Of a stretch of 64,000 bases of DNA, positions 25,149 to 32,188 are shown piece after piece. Under the pieces are notes generated by a model that worked only from the letters and a program-made list of their open reading frames with translations, had not been told where the DNA came from and did no database searches. The position numbers and the translations under genes are program-made. Origin of the DNA: RGIG4576 sp045656705 (GTDB lineage Bacteria; Bacteroidota; Bacteroidia; Bacteroidales; Muribaculaceae); NCBI GenBank assembly GCA_045656705.1, contig JAZORR010000031.1, forward strand, positions 27,152 to 91,151, in the 5' to 3' direction. Within the stretch, counting starts at the first letter, position 1. Each line of letters begins with the position of its first letter.

Positions 25149-25284
25149 TCATTATAACTTTTAGGCATAGTCTTATGTCTGAAAAGTGAGAAAATAGGCT
25201 TAGGGGGCTTGGTTGTCCCCTAAGCCACAAAAAAACTCATTGTCGAGAGATAAGGAGAAATGTTGTTTAAGAAAAAGTTGTTAT

Positions 25285-25316
25285 GGCTACCTCATGCACG
25301 GGTAGCCTTTTTTGTG
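25285..25316 (+). terminator. Terminator after the surface lipoprotein
   Basis: GGCTACC and GGGTAGCC pair around TCATGCAC and are followed by six T. An earlier hairpin at 25197-25226 (GGCTTAGGGG/CCCCTAAGCC) is followed by A, not T, and is a weaker candidate. Confidence 0.8.
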
Positions 25317-25520
25317 CTTTCTCGTTTTATTGTAATTGGGAATTATCTCTTCCCCTGCTTTGAACTGCCTAAAACTCCTCATTCCACACTCCTCCCTAAA
25401 TAAAAGCCCGATAGGGCTTCATCTAAAGTAACCCTGTACTTCAGTGCAGGGAAAGTCATCACAAAGAAAAGCGTGCCTTTTTGGTACGCCATCTATCACT
25501 CCACACTCCTCACTGAATAT

Positions 25521-25569
25521 AAATTATGTCTTTATGTATAAAACAAAAAATGTTCTTCTGTCCAAACGC
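25521..25569 (+). repeat. Dispersed repeat, copy 1
   Basis: AAATTATGTCTTTATGTATA and the following AAACAAAAAATGTTCTTCTG recur with few changes at about 28032-28080. In both copies an ACTGAATATA tract lies next to the repeat (before it here, after it in copy 2). Confidence 0.7.
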
Positions 25570-25596
25570 ACTCGCTGAAGGCGAGATATAAAACAG

Positions 25597-25624
25597 CCCG
25601 GTGCAAGCGAAGCGACACGCCGGG
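25597..25624 (+). repeat. REP element, left copy of an inverted pair around the transposase
   Basis: CCCGGTGCAAGCGAAGCGAC followed by ACGCCGGG closely matches the reverse complement of 26207-26235 (CCCAGCGCAAAGCGTAGCGA, then CACGCTGGG). The two therefore flank the transposase in opposite orientation. Confidence 0.7.
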
Positions 25625-25702
25625 TAAATGTTCCCCACAAAAAAAGCGGGCTGAAAGCCCAACATAAAGAAAAAATTAGTAACTTTGAGAAAATATATTA
25701 CT

Positions 25703-26158
25703 ATGGCACAGTCATTATCACAATTATACGTTCATATAGTTTTTCATATAAAAACTACTTCTCCTATAATACTCCAAGAAACGAGTAGTGAACTATATGC
25801 CTATATAGGTGGTGTTATAAATACATTACAATGTAAACCTATAATGATAGGTGGGTATGTAGACCATATACATATATTTTGTATCTTATCTTAAAATGTA
25901 GCATTGGCTAAACTTGTTGAGGAAATAAAAAGGAATAGTAGCCGATGGATAAAAACAAAATCTCCTCATTATCAAAATTTTGCTTGGCAAAATGGTTATG
26001 GAGGATTCTCTGTAAGTCCAAGTCATTGTGATAATGTGAAGCATTATATAGAGAATCAATTTGTACACCATTCTAAAGTTAAATTTCATGACGAATACAC
26101 TCAATTATTGAAGAAATATGGGGTTGAATATAATCCTGATTATGTATTTTCTGATTAA
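25703..26158 (+). pseudogene. IS200-like tyrosine transposase (RAYT type), interrupted by one in-frame stop
   Basis: The frame runs from ATG 25703 to 26158 (151 codons plus stop) with one internal TAA at codon 64 (25892-25894). Before it stands the HUH motif DHIHI (His55, His57). After it, in the same frame, come LAKLVEEIKRNSSRWIKTK, FAWQNGYGGFSVSP and the catalytic segment NVKHYIENQ (Tyr115, Gln119 four residues later, as in IS200/IS605 TnpA). One base change (AAA to TAA) explains the break, since homologues usually have Lys or a similar residue there. No accessory tnpB is present. Palindromes on both sides make a REP-associated transposase the best reading. All else looks intact, so inactivation appears recent, or the stop is read through. 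Confidence 0.85.
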
Positions 26159-26169
26159 CCTTTTATGCT

Positions 26170-26259
26170 GGGCTTACAGCCTGTAATATGTGGGTGGTGA
26201 TATGTACCCAGCGTGTCGCTACGCTTTGCGCTGGGCTAATTTATACTTCGCTTTCAGCG
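26170..26259. repeat. REP-like palindromes downstream of the transposase
   Basis: Included are GGCT/AGCC (26171-26181), the large CCCAGCG/CGCTGGG hairpin (26207-26235, inverted relative of 25597-25624) and CGCTttcAGCG (26249-26259). From here to 26360 there is no gene, only AT-rich text and direct CTAACTC repeats (26343-26364). Confidence 0.65.
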
Positions 26260-26364
26260 ATAATACTTTGTGTATTCGTGTTTTGGGTAAAAAGTTACAT
26301 TCAGTTGCTATGCTAATTAATACTTTGCTTTCGAAATCTAACATCTAACTCCTAACTCCTAACT

Positions 26365-26447
26365 GAATATTACTCCTAACTTTTTTATGCGGTTATCCTT
26401 TTTAAGGAAACTTTTGCCTCAATTTCAAATATTTGTTAACTTTGCTT
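26365..26447 (+). promoter_or_regulatory. Promoter cassette, copy 1 (upstream of LRR gene)
   Basis: This stretch has ACTGAATAT, then a 34-bp block (26392-26425) beginning GTTATCCTTTTTAAGGAAAC that is repeated exactly at 28110-28143. TTTG (26413-26416) and TAACTTTG (26437-26444) are 20 bp apart, a good promoter for the gene at 26501. Confidence 0.7.
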
Positions 26448-26500
26448 TTAGTAAGAAAACTCTTAATCAAGACTAAATATATACCTATAATATACCATCT

Positions 26501-27061
26501 ATGGCACAATTTGAAATAAAAGATGGCGTAGCCATCATTCCCGAATCGGTAAAAGAGATTGAAGATGATGCTTTCGATGGTTGCACCTCGCTTCAGAGCA
26601 TCACTATCCCCGAGGGGGTAACCGAGATTGGACGTTGTGCTTTCGATGGTTGCACCTCGTTGCAGAGCATCACTATCCCCGAGTCGGTAACAGAGATTGG
26701 ATATTATGCTTTCGATGGTTGCACCTCGCTTCAGAGCATCACTATCCCTGAGGGGGTAACAAAGATTGGAGACTGGGCTTTCGATGGTTGCACCTCGCTT
26801 CAGAGCATTGTCATACATAAAGGCGTAAAGAGGATAGAAGGGAATGCATTCTCTGGTTGCGAAGCATTAAAGACAATAACATTGCCTGTCGGTGTAAATA
26901 AGATTCATGAAAATACGTTCAATAAATGCAATGCATTAACCACAATCTATGTACCAGCAAAGAAGACGGATTACTATAAGCAACGTCTCCCTGAGAATTT
27001 GCACCATCTTATCGTAGAACTCGAGCCTGAAAAGAAGAAAAAGGCAAAAAAGGCCGAGTAG
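26501..27061 (+). CDS. BspA-like leucine-rich repeat (LRR_5) protein
   Basis: This 186-residue protein consists of 23-residue LRR_5 units of the type AFDGCTSLQSITIPEGVTEI, spanning about residues 5-140, and a lysine-rich tail ending KKKKAKKAE. There is no signal peptide, which is unusual for BspA-like proteins (normally surface adhesins), so it may be cytosolic or exported by another route. At DNA level four units of exactly 69 bp begin at 26570, 26639, 26708 and 26777 and are nearly identical, so unit number can change easily by recombination. Later units are more diverged. The gene is transcribed from the repeated promoter cassette. Confidence 0.85.
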   Translation: MAQFEIKDGVAIIPESVKEIEDDAFDGCTSLQSITIPEGVTEIGRCAFDGCTSLQSITIPESVTEIGYYAFDGCTSLQSITIPEGVTKIGDWAFDGCTSLQSIVIHKGVKRIEGNAFSGCEALKTITLPVGVNKIHENTFNKCNALTTIYVPAKKTDYYKQRLPENLHHLIVELEPEKKKKAKKAE

Positions 27062-27149
27062 GCGATTCTTAACCCAAATAAAAAATCCAAATCAATTCAC
27101 TATACAATAGCTATCAAAATTTAATATTAACAAAAAAGAACTATATATT

Positions 27150-27932
27150 ATGCCCGAAAAAAATTTTATTAAAGCATGGGATGACATTATCGATATATGG
27201 TTGAATAATCAGACATCCAATCCGCTTATTCCATTGAGCATTTGTAAACATTTATCTGTTGAACATATGCCAGAACCTTACAATGGAGACCCATCTAACT
27301 GCTCAATTGTGATGATTAACCTCAATCCCGGTCAAGGCCAAATTTATTTGGAATGGGCCAATCAACACAATCCGACCTTTTGTGTTAATCTTGCCAAAAA
27401 CAAAAAATATCAAGGATTTGCCCGTCCATTTACTTTTCTAAACCCACCATCGCAACAATTTTCACCCCAATCCACTGCGTGGTGGCAAGGAAGAAAGTCG
27501 TATCTCGACAAATTATTGCAAATGAAATGTGTTAATTCGGTGAAAAATCCATTTGCAATTGAATTGTGCGCATTACATTCTGTAGGTACAAATGGAATCA
27601 GTTTTAAAAAATATTTATCTAAATTAAAATCAGTTAACCCAGATCTTGACCCGACTAAAATTATCGAGATAGCAATCGCAAACTCCGACGCTAAATTGGG
27701 TTTTGCTGTCGGCAAACCTATCTATGAAGCTCTAAAAAGCATCGGATATGCCGACATTCAAATCTCTCCTCACAATGTGATAAAAGCAAACGGTGAACGC
27801 AACGCAAGACAATTTACTGTGGTTGAAAAGGATGGGGCTAAGGTGTTATGTACATGGACAAGCGGAAGCAACTCATGTCCTTCGGCAGAATTTGATAATT
27901 ATATCGGGCAAGATATAATGCCACTCTTGTAA
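27150..27932 (+). CDS. Orphan protein, possibly distantly uracil-DNA-glycosylase-like
   Basis: This 260-residue soluble protein has no signal peptide. I do not firmly recognise it. IVMINLNPGQGQIYLEWANQ (about 50-70) recalls motif 1 of uracil-DNA glycosylase superfamily proteins (hydrophobic strand then NPG), and the late TWTSGSNSCPS (about 235-245) could be the motif 2 strand with a substituted HPS. The spacing is plausible for that fold, but this is a weak inference. It lies in the accessory patch, about 90 bp after the LRR gene, and ends before a strong terminator. Confidence 0.6.
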   Translation: MPEKNFIKAWDDIIDIWLNNQTSNPLIPLSICKHLSVEHMPEPYNGDPSNCSIVMINLNPGQGQIYLEWANQHNPTFCVNLAKNKKYQGFARPFTFLNPPSQQFSPQSTAWWQGRKSYLDKLLQMKCVNSVKNPFAIELCALHSVGTNGISFKKYLSKLKSVNPDLDPTKIIEIAIANSDAKLGFAVGKPIYEALKSIGYADIQISPHNVIKANGERNARQFTVVEKDGAKVLCTWTSGSNSCPSAEFDNYIGQDIMPLL

Positions 27933-27963
27933 TGATACATTTATTAAGTGTTAGACTTTTAGT

Positions 27964-28001
27964 TTCCGACTTCCTAATGATTAGGGAGTCGGAATTTTTT
28001 T
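27964..28001 (+). terminator. Terminator of the orphan gene
   Basis: TTCCGACTTCCT pairs with AGGGAGTCGGAA around AATGATT and is followed by seven T. Confidence 0.9.
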
Positions 28002-28031
28002 GAGAGATGTACGGCCCGTGAGTCCGCCATA

Positions 28032-28080
28032 AAAAATTATGTCTTTCTGTCTAAAACAAAAAATGTTCTTCTGTCCGAAA
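28032..28080 (+). repeat. Dispersed repeat, copy 2, beside a decayed palindrome
   Basis: AAAAATTATGTCTTTCTGTC and the following AAAACAAAAAATGTTCTTCTGT match 25521-25569. Just before it, GTACGGCCCGTGAGTCCGCC looks like a decayed copy of the 4851-4871 palindrome. Confidence 0.7.
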
Positions 28081-28083
28081 ACG

Positions 28084-28158
28084 CCTAACTGAATATAATT
28101 TTTTCCACCGTTATCCTTTTTAAGGAAACTTTTGCCTCAATTTGGTTGTAACTTTGCA
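28084..28158 (+). promoter_or_regulatory. Promoter cassette, copy 2
   Basis: CCTAACTGAATATA is followed by the 34-bp block at 28110-28143, identical to that at 26392-26425. TAACTTTG lies at 28149-28156, 19 bp after the GGAAAC end of the palindromic motif. Compared with copy 1, 6 bp are missing between block and -7 box. Confidence 0.65.
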
Positions 28159-28184
28159 GAAAATTTTAAAAACTTTTTAATCCT

Positions 28185-28340
28185 ATGAAAAATATTATTG
28201 AAGAAAACAAGCAACGGAATGTTGTGTTATATGAAATTTTATTACACCATCTTTGGGAAGTGGGCTCGATACGCTATATTTGTGAAAAACAGATTTTTTA
28301 TAGTTTGTATAGAGAGATTTTGTGGCGAGAGGTGGTATAA
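28185..28340 (+). CDS. Possible small protein of 51 residues
   Basis: An ATG 29 bp after the -7 box of promoter cassette copy 2 opens a 51-codon frame (MKNIIEENKQRNVVLYEILL, ending EILWREVV). Its start is well placed relative to the promoter. Composition is plausible for a protein (amphipathic, charged). No family is recognised. It may be the 5' remnant of a longer gene, because the following 270 bp contain only palindromes and no extension in any frame that looks like protein. Confidence 0.4.
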   Translation: MKNIIEENKQRNVVLYEILLHHLWEVGSIRYICEKQIFYSLYREILWREVV

Positions 28341-28457
28341 AAGGATTTTTTTGTGTAAGTTTGTAAGATTATTCGACGGAATGTGTTTTTATTTTCGACT
28401 TAAAGACAAAAAGACATATTTTGGTTTGAATATTATAGACATCTTGGCACAAAGGGC

Positions 28458-28545
28458 AATGCCTGCAAAGGCATTTTATATGAATAGCCGGGGACTTTTA
28501 AGTCTCCGGGAACATAATTTAAAAACTCGCCGTCTGTAAAGACGG
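28458..28545. repeat. Three successive REP-like palindromes
   Basis: AATGCC/GGCATT (28458-28475), CCGGGGACTT/AAGTCTCCGG (28488-28509) and CCGTCT/AGACGG (28530-28545) follow each other at about 20-bp gaps. They fill the gene-free stretch 28341-28606 before the MFS gene. Confidence 0.65.
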
Positions 28546-28606
28546 GATACTAAACACCTTTGCGTCTATTAGACTATGCTTAAATAGATATTATATTAAG
28601 AATTGA

Positions 28607-29761
28607 ATGGATACGGAAATAAAATATAGGAAAAACCTTGTGTTTGTGGTGGCATGTATCGGAATGTGCTTTTTCGGTATAGCCACTATTGTGCTCGGTT
28701 CTATTTTGCCACAGCTCACAGCAAAGTTGGGCTTTGACAATTTGCAAGCGGCAAGTCTTGTGGCGTTGATGCCTGTGGGCAGTCTTGTGGGTTCGGTGTT
28801 TTTCGGTCCGATAGTGGACCGTTTCGGTCACAAAGCAATGCTGATAGTGTGTAGCATCATTTTGCTACTCGGTTTGCAAGGAGTGGCATATTTCTCGGAA
28901 ATATGGAAATTGCAGATGTCTATATTTATGATAGGTCTCGGTGGTGGTGTGCTGAATGGCGAAACCAATGCGTTGGCATCGGATATCTCCTCACCACAAG
29001 AGAAGGGTACTCGATTGAGTGTGCTTGGCATCTTTTATGGCGTGGGAGCTATAAGTATCCCTATGCTTATGCGTGCTCTCTCGGTGCATTACGAATATAA
29101 TGAGATTTTGCACGGGTTGGGAGTGTTGATGGCAGTGCTTATAGCTGGTTTCCTACCTGTGGCATTTCCTAAAGCCAAGCAGGCCAATGGTTTTCCTATA
29201 AAGAAAGGTATAGGACTATTGAAGGAAAAAGGCTTACTATTGTTGAGTTTCATATTGTTTTTCGAAAGTGGGATAGAGGTGTGCTGTAGCACATGGACCA
29301 CCACCTACTTTGCTCAAGTCACTAAGGTGACAAGTGCCGAGGCCCTTACGGCACTCACTTGTATGATATTGGGGCTTACGCTTATGCGAATGGTGCTTGC
29401 AGTAGTGTTTGTGAAAGTAAAACAAGAGACCGTATTACCTTACTGCTTGCTATTGGGAGCTGTAGGTTTCGGATTGCTTACAGGCGAACCATCAGCTTGG
29501 CGTGCTTGGGCAGGGATGTTCTTGGTGGGAGCAGGCTTGTCGGCAACATTCCCTACGGTATTGAGTTGGATAGGCCGATTGTATGCCGAGTTGTCGGGCA
29601 CAGCATTTGGTATAGCTCTTGCTGTGGGCTTGATAGGTCAGTTAGTGTTTAACTACAGCACTGGTGCAATATCGCATGTGTTTGGCATAGAGTTTTTCCC
29701 TTACTTGATGATGTCGGCTATTGCTATCATGCTCGTGATACAGAGAGGGCTGAAGAGCTAA
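28607..29761 (+). CDS. Major facilitator superfamily transporter
   Basis: This 384-residue protein has about 12 hydrophobic segments. The first half carries the MFS loop motif between TM2 and TM3: GPIVDRFGHKAMLIVC. Glycine-rich helices follow (IFMIGLGGGVLNGETNALAS), then a cytoplasmic loop (about 185-205) and a second six-helix half. The sequence resembles the FucP/sugar-permease-like branch common in Bacteroidota, but the substrate cannot be read. A secreted serine hydrolase follows at about 100 bp on the same strand. Confidence 0.87.
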   Translation: MDTEIKYRKNLVFVVACIGMCFFGIATIVLGSILPQLTAKLGFDNLQAASLVALMPVGSLVGSVFFGPIVDRFGHKAMLIVCSIILLLGLQGVAYFSEIWKLQMSIFMIGLGGGVLNGETNALASDISSPQEKGTRLSVLGIFYGVGAISIPMLMRALSVHYEYNEILHGLGVLMAVLIAGFLPVAFPKAKQANGFPIKKGIGLLKEKGLLLLSFILFFESGIEVCCSTWTTTYFAQVTKVTSAEALTALTCMILGLTLMRMVLAVVFVKVKQETVLPYCLLLGAVGFGLLTGEPSAWRAWAGMFLVGAGLSATFPTVLSWIGRLYAELSGTAFGIALAVGLIGQLVFNYSTGAISHVFGIEFFPYLMMSAIAIMLVIQRGLKS

Positions 29762-29858
29762 TTAGTAGTGATATATAGTTAAGAGTTTATATTGTAAGGA
29801 CTCGATAAATTCAACATAAAAGACAATTTTTAGAAATATATTGAAATTTAATAATGAT

Positions 29859-31367
29859 ATGAGAAAGTTTAGTTTTTTTAGTGGATTGGTGTGCTTGATT
29901 GCACTATTTGCTACTAATGTGGCGTTTGCTAATCCTAAAATTGAAAAAGTGGCTCCTACTTCGGTAGGTATTGAGCCTAAGCAATTGATGCTTATGTATG
30001 ATTCGCTGATGACAAGCGATTTGACCGAAATTCATCACGTAGTGGTGATGGTCGACGGAAAGATTGCCGGCGAATTGCACCCAAAACCTTTTAGTGTGGA
30101 ACATAAGCACACACTTTATTCGGTGTCGAAGACTTTTACAGCAGTGGCTGTGGGATTGCTTGTGGATGATGGTTTGCTAAGTGTGGAAGATACCTTTGGT
30201 AAATTTTATCCTGAATATATGAACGATGCCATAGATCCACGCCTACGCGATATCAAGGTGAAGGATATCCTCACTATGCGTTCAGGTTTCAAAACTCAAG
30301 GTGGTATGCGCAACAGCCAACAACATTGGATTCAATACTATATGTCTCGTCCGTTGGTGGCTGATCCTGGTACTCGTTATTCTTACGATTCTATCGAGAC
30401 TTATCTGCTTTCGGCTATCGTGCAAAAAATCACAGGTAAGACTGTGCTTGAATTGCTCAACGAAAGAGTGTTCCACCCAATGGGTATCACCGATGTGGAA
30501 TGGGAACTTTGTCCAGATGGAATAGTGACAGGTGGTTGGGGTATTTACCTTTCTTCTCATTCTCAAGCGTTATTTGGACAATTGCTTTTGCAACAAGGCG
30601 AATGGAACGGCAAGCAACTTATCTCTAAGGAATGGGTGAAGGAGATGATGACAGTGCGTGTGGTGCGTGACGCCAACGACTATGGCTACCAAATTTGGCT
30701 TTGTGAATATCCTGGAGCATGGCGTGCCGATGGTGCTTTCGGTCAGTACATCATCATCGTGCCACAAAAGAATATGGTAGTGGTGCTAAACCAATGCTCA
30801 CGCAGTAAGGGATGGCCTGAAAGAGGAAATATATGGAACACAGTGGTGAAACACGCAATGGGTTGCACCATCGAGGCTACTCCTGCGGGATTGAAGCAAC
30901 TTGCCGACTACGAAGCAAATGCTCAGCTTCCTGTGCTCGAAGGTGATAGCATCAATGCTCTTGCCAAGAGATACAACGGAAAGACTTTTGAATTGGCAAA
31001 GAATAAACTTGGATGGAAGAGTGTGAAGTTTGGTTTCAAAGATGGTAAATCAGTGCTATCGGTGGTCGATGCACAAGGAAAATTGTCGGATATCGAACTT
31101 GGTTACAAGACTTGGGCAATGACTCAGCTTGCTGGCTACCCTCACTATTCTATCAGTGCACAAAATAGATTTAGTGGTATAGCTGGTCCGTTCTACACAG
31201 GTTCTTGCTATGCGTGGAACAAGGGCAATCTTGAAGCAAAAATACACTATGTGAATTGGGTGACATCGTTGAAGTTGACCTTCCATTTTGATGGCAAGGA
31301 ACTCACGGTTTATGGCTCTGAAAACTTCACTGCTAAGCCTTTCGTAATGACAGGTAAGATGAAGTAA
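29859..31367 (+). CDS. Secreted serine hydrolase of the beta-lactamase/class C esterase family
   Basis: The ATG at 29859 is preferred over an upstream TTG because it begins a standard signal peptide (MRKFSFFSGLVCLIALFATN, ending VAFA). The protein has 502 residues. The serine beta-lactamase fold is shown by YSVSKTFTAVAVGLL (nucleophile Ser88, Lys91), by YSYDSIETYLLSAIVQKITG (the Tyr motif) and by DGAFGQYIIIVPQKNMVVVL near the end of the domain (about 295-315). The C-terminal about 130 residues form an extra beta domain. Such proteins act as esterases, D-aminopeptidases or transpeptidase-like enzymes, rarely as true beta-lactamases. Substrate unknown. Confidence 0.85.
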   Translation: MRKFSFFSGLVCLIALFATNVAFANPKIEKVAPTSVGIEPKQLMLMYDSLMTSDLTEIHHVVVMVDGKIAGELHPKPFSVEHKHTLYSVSKTFTAVAVGLLVDDGLLSVEDTFGKFYPEYMNDAIDPRLRDIKVKDILTMRSGFKTQGGMRNSQQHWIQYYMSRPLVADPGTRYSYDSIETYLLSAIVQKITGKTVLELLNERVFHPMGITDVEWELCPDGIVTGGWGIYLSSHSQALFGQLLLQQGEWNGKQLISKEWVKEMMTVRVVRDANDYGYQIWLCEYPGAWRADGAFGQYIIIVPQKNMVVVLNQCSRSKGWPERGNIWNTVVKHAMGCTIEATPAGLKQLADYEANAQLPVLEGDSINALAKRYNGKTFELAKNKLGWKSVKFGFKDGKSVLSVVDAQGKLSDIELGYKTWAMTQLAGYPHYSISAQNRFSGIAGPFYTGSCYAWNKGNLEAKIHYVNWVTSLKLTFHFDGKELTVYGSENFTAKPFVMTGKMK

Positions 31368-31385
31368 GAAAGTATTAGGGCAAAA

Positions 31386-31428
31386 TAAAAAAATCTCAAT
31401 CGCGATGGTGTGATTGAGATTTTTTTTG
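31386..31428. terminator. Bidirectional terminator
   Basis: AAAAAATCTCAATC and GATTGAGATTTTTT form a symmetric hairpin with A and T flanks, between the convergent serine hydrolase and uridylyltransferase genes. Confidence 0.92.
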
Positions 31429-31445
31429 TACTTAGAAGAATTATT

Positions 31446-32183
31446 TTATTTCCCAAAGAATTCATTGGCAAGGGTTAGGGTTTCGTGGCGACCGATGTCA
31501 AACCACTCATATCCCGATGGAGTGTAACCTTGGATTTTCAATTCTCGGCACTTGTCGATGTAGAACGGTGTGATGGAGAATTTTGTCTCTTGGCTATATG
31601 ACTCCAAAGCCTTAAAGATGGTGGGAGAAATGATATGAATTCCTCCGAAGGCAAATTCTTGGCAACCGTGATTTTCGGCATCGATATCGCATGGACGCGT
31701 CTCGCCGGTCTTCTTGTTTATCCAGCCTTGCAGTTGATTGGTATCGTCGAACAGCAAGTAACGCTCGGTCTTGCGACTTTTCACTAATAGAGTGGCATCG
31801 GCATTGCTCGTGCAGTGATGTGCATACATAGCAGAGAGGTCGAGAGTGGTGAGGATATCGGCATTATGCACGATAAAGGGTTCGCCATCGTCGAGCCATT
31901 GGCGTGCTGCAAGAATGCCTCCGCCAGTGTCGAGCAATAGATCGCGTTCGTCGCTCACTATGATGTTTTGACCGAAGTTGTCGTTTTTGGCAAGGAAATC
32001 AATGATTTGCTCACCGAAATGATGTACATTCACCACTATGTCGTGAAATCCGTAGTGAGCAAGGTTTTCAATGACGCGTTGAAGCATAGGTTTCCCTGCA
32101 ACAGGAACCATAGCTTTAGGCATATTGTCGGTGAGAGGACGAAGGCGTGTGCCAAGTCCTGCTGCAAAAATCATTGCTTTCAT
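31446..32183 (-). CDS. murU: MurU-like sugar-1-phosphate nucleotidyltransferase
   Basis: The start at 32183 gives a 245-residue protein beginning MKAMIFAAGLGTRLRPLTDN, the nucleotidyltransferase signature at the very N-terminus; the longer frame upstream overlaps the preceding gene. PKAMVPVAGKPMLQRVIENL and FIVHNADILTTLDL are typical of the family. MurU converts MurNAc-1-phosphate to UDP-MurNAc in the peptidoglycan recycling route with AmgK. The gene before it on the same strand, 5 bp away, encodes an AmgK-like kinase, which supports this substrate. A UDP-GlcNAc or mannose-1-P activity is less likely but cannot be excluded. Confidence 0.82.
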   Translation of the reverse strand: MKAMIFAAGLGTRLRPLTDNMPKAMVPVAGKPMLQRVIENLAHYGFHDIVVNVHHFGEQIIDFLAKNDNFGQNIIVSDERDLLLDTGGGILAARQWLDDGEPFIVHNADILTTLDLSAMYAHHCTSNADATLLVKSRKTERYLLFDDTNQLQGWINKKTGETRPCDIDAENHGCQEFAFGGIHIISPTIFKALESYSQETKFSITPFYIDKCRELKIQGYTPSGYEWFDIGRHETLTLANEFFGK

Positions 32184-32188
32184 ATTAT

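Larger units (their letters stand above)
25404..25660. repeat. Cluster of REP-like palindromes upstream of the transposase
   Basis: No gene is visible between 25149 and 25702. The stretch holds successive small hairpins: AAGCCC/GGGCTT (25404-25419), CCCTGTACT/AGTGCAGGG (25432-25451), GCGTGCC/GGTACGC (25471-25489), CTCGC/GCGAG (25571-25585), CCCGG/CCGGG (25597-25624) and GGGCT/AGCCC (25648-25660). There are also two copies of CACTCCACACTCCTC-like text (near 25384 and 25499). Confidence 0.65.

Noticed and set aside
25197..25226. GGCTTAGGGG/CCCCTAAGCC hairpin as plus-strand terminator
   Set aside because: It is followed by A, not T. The hairpin at 25285-25316 with six T is the better terminator.
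26570..26845. 69-bp direct repeats as a CRISPR-like array
   Set aside because: There are no spacers; the repeats are contiguous coding units of LRR_5 type.
28198..28539. 113-codon open frame on the plus strand
   Set aside because: It overlaps the better-placed 51-codon frame in another frame, has a poor protein-like composition (many Cys, Phe, Arg) and runs through three palindromes.
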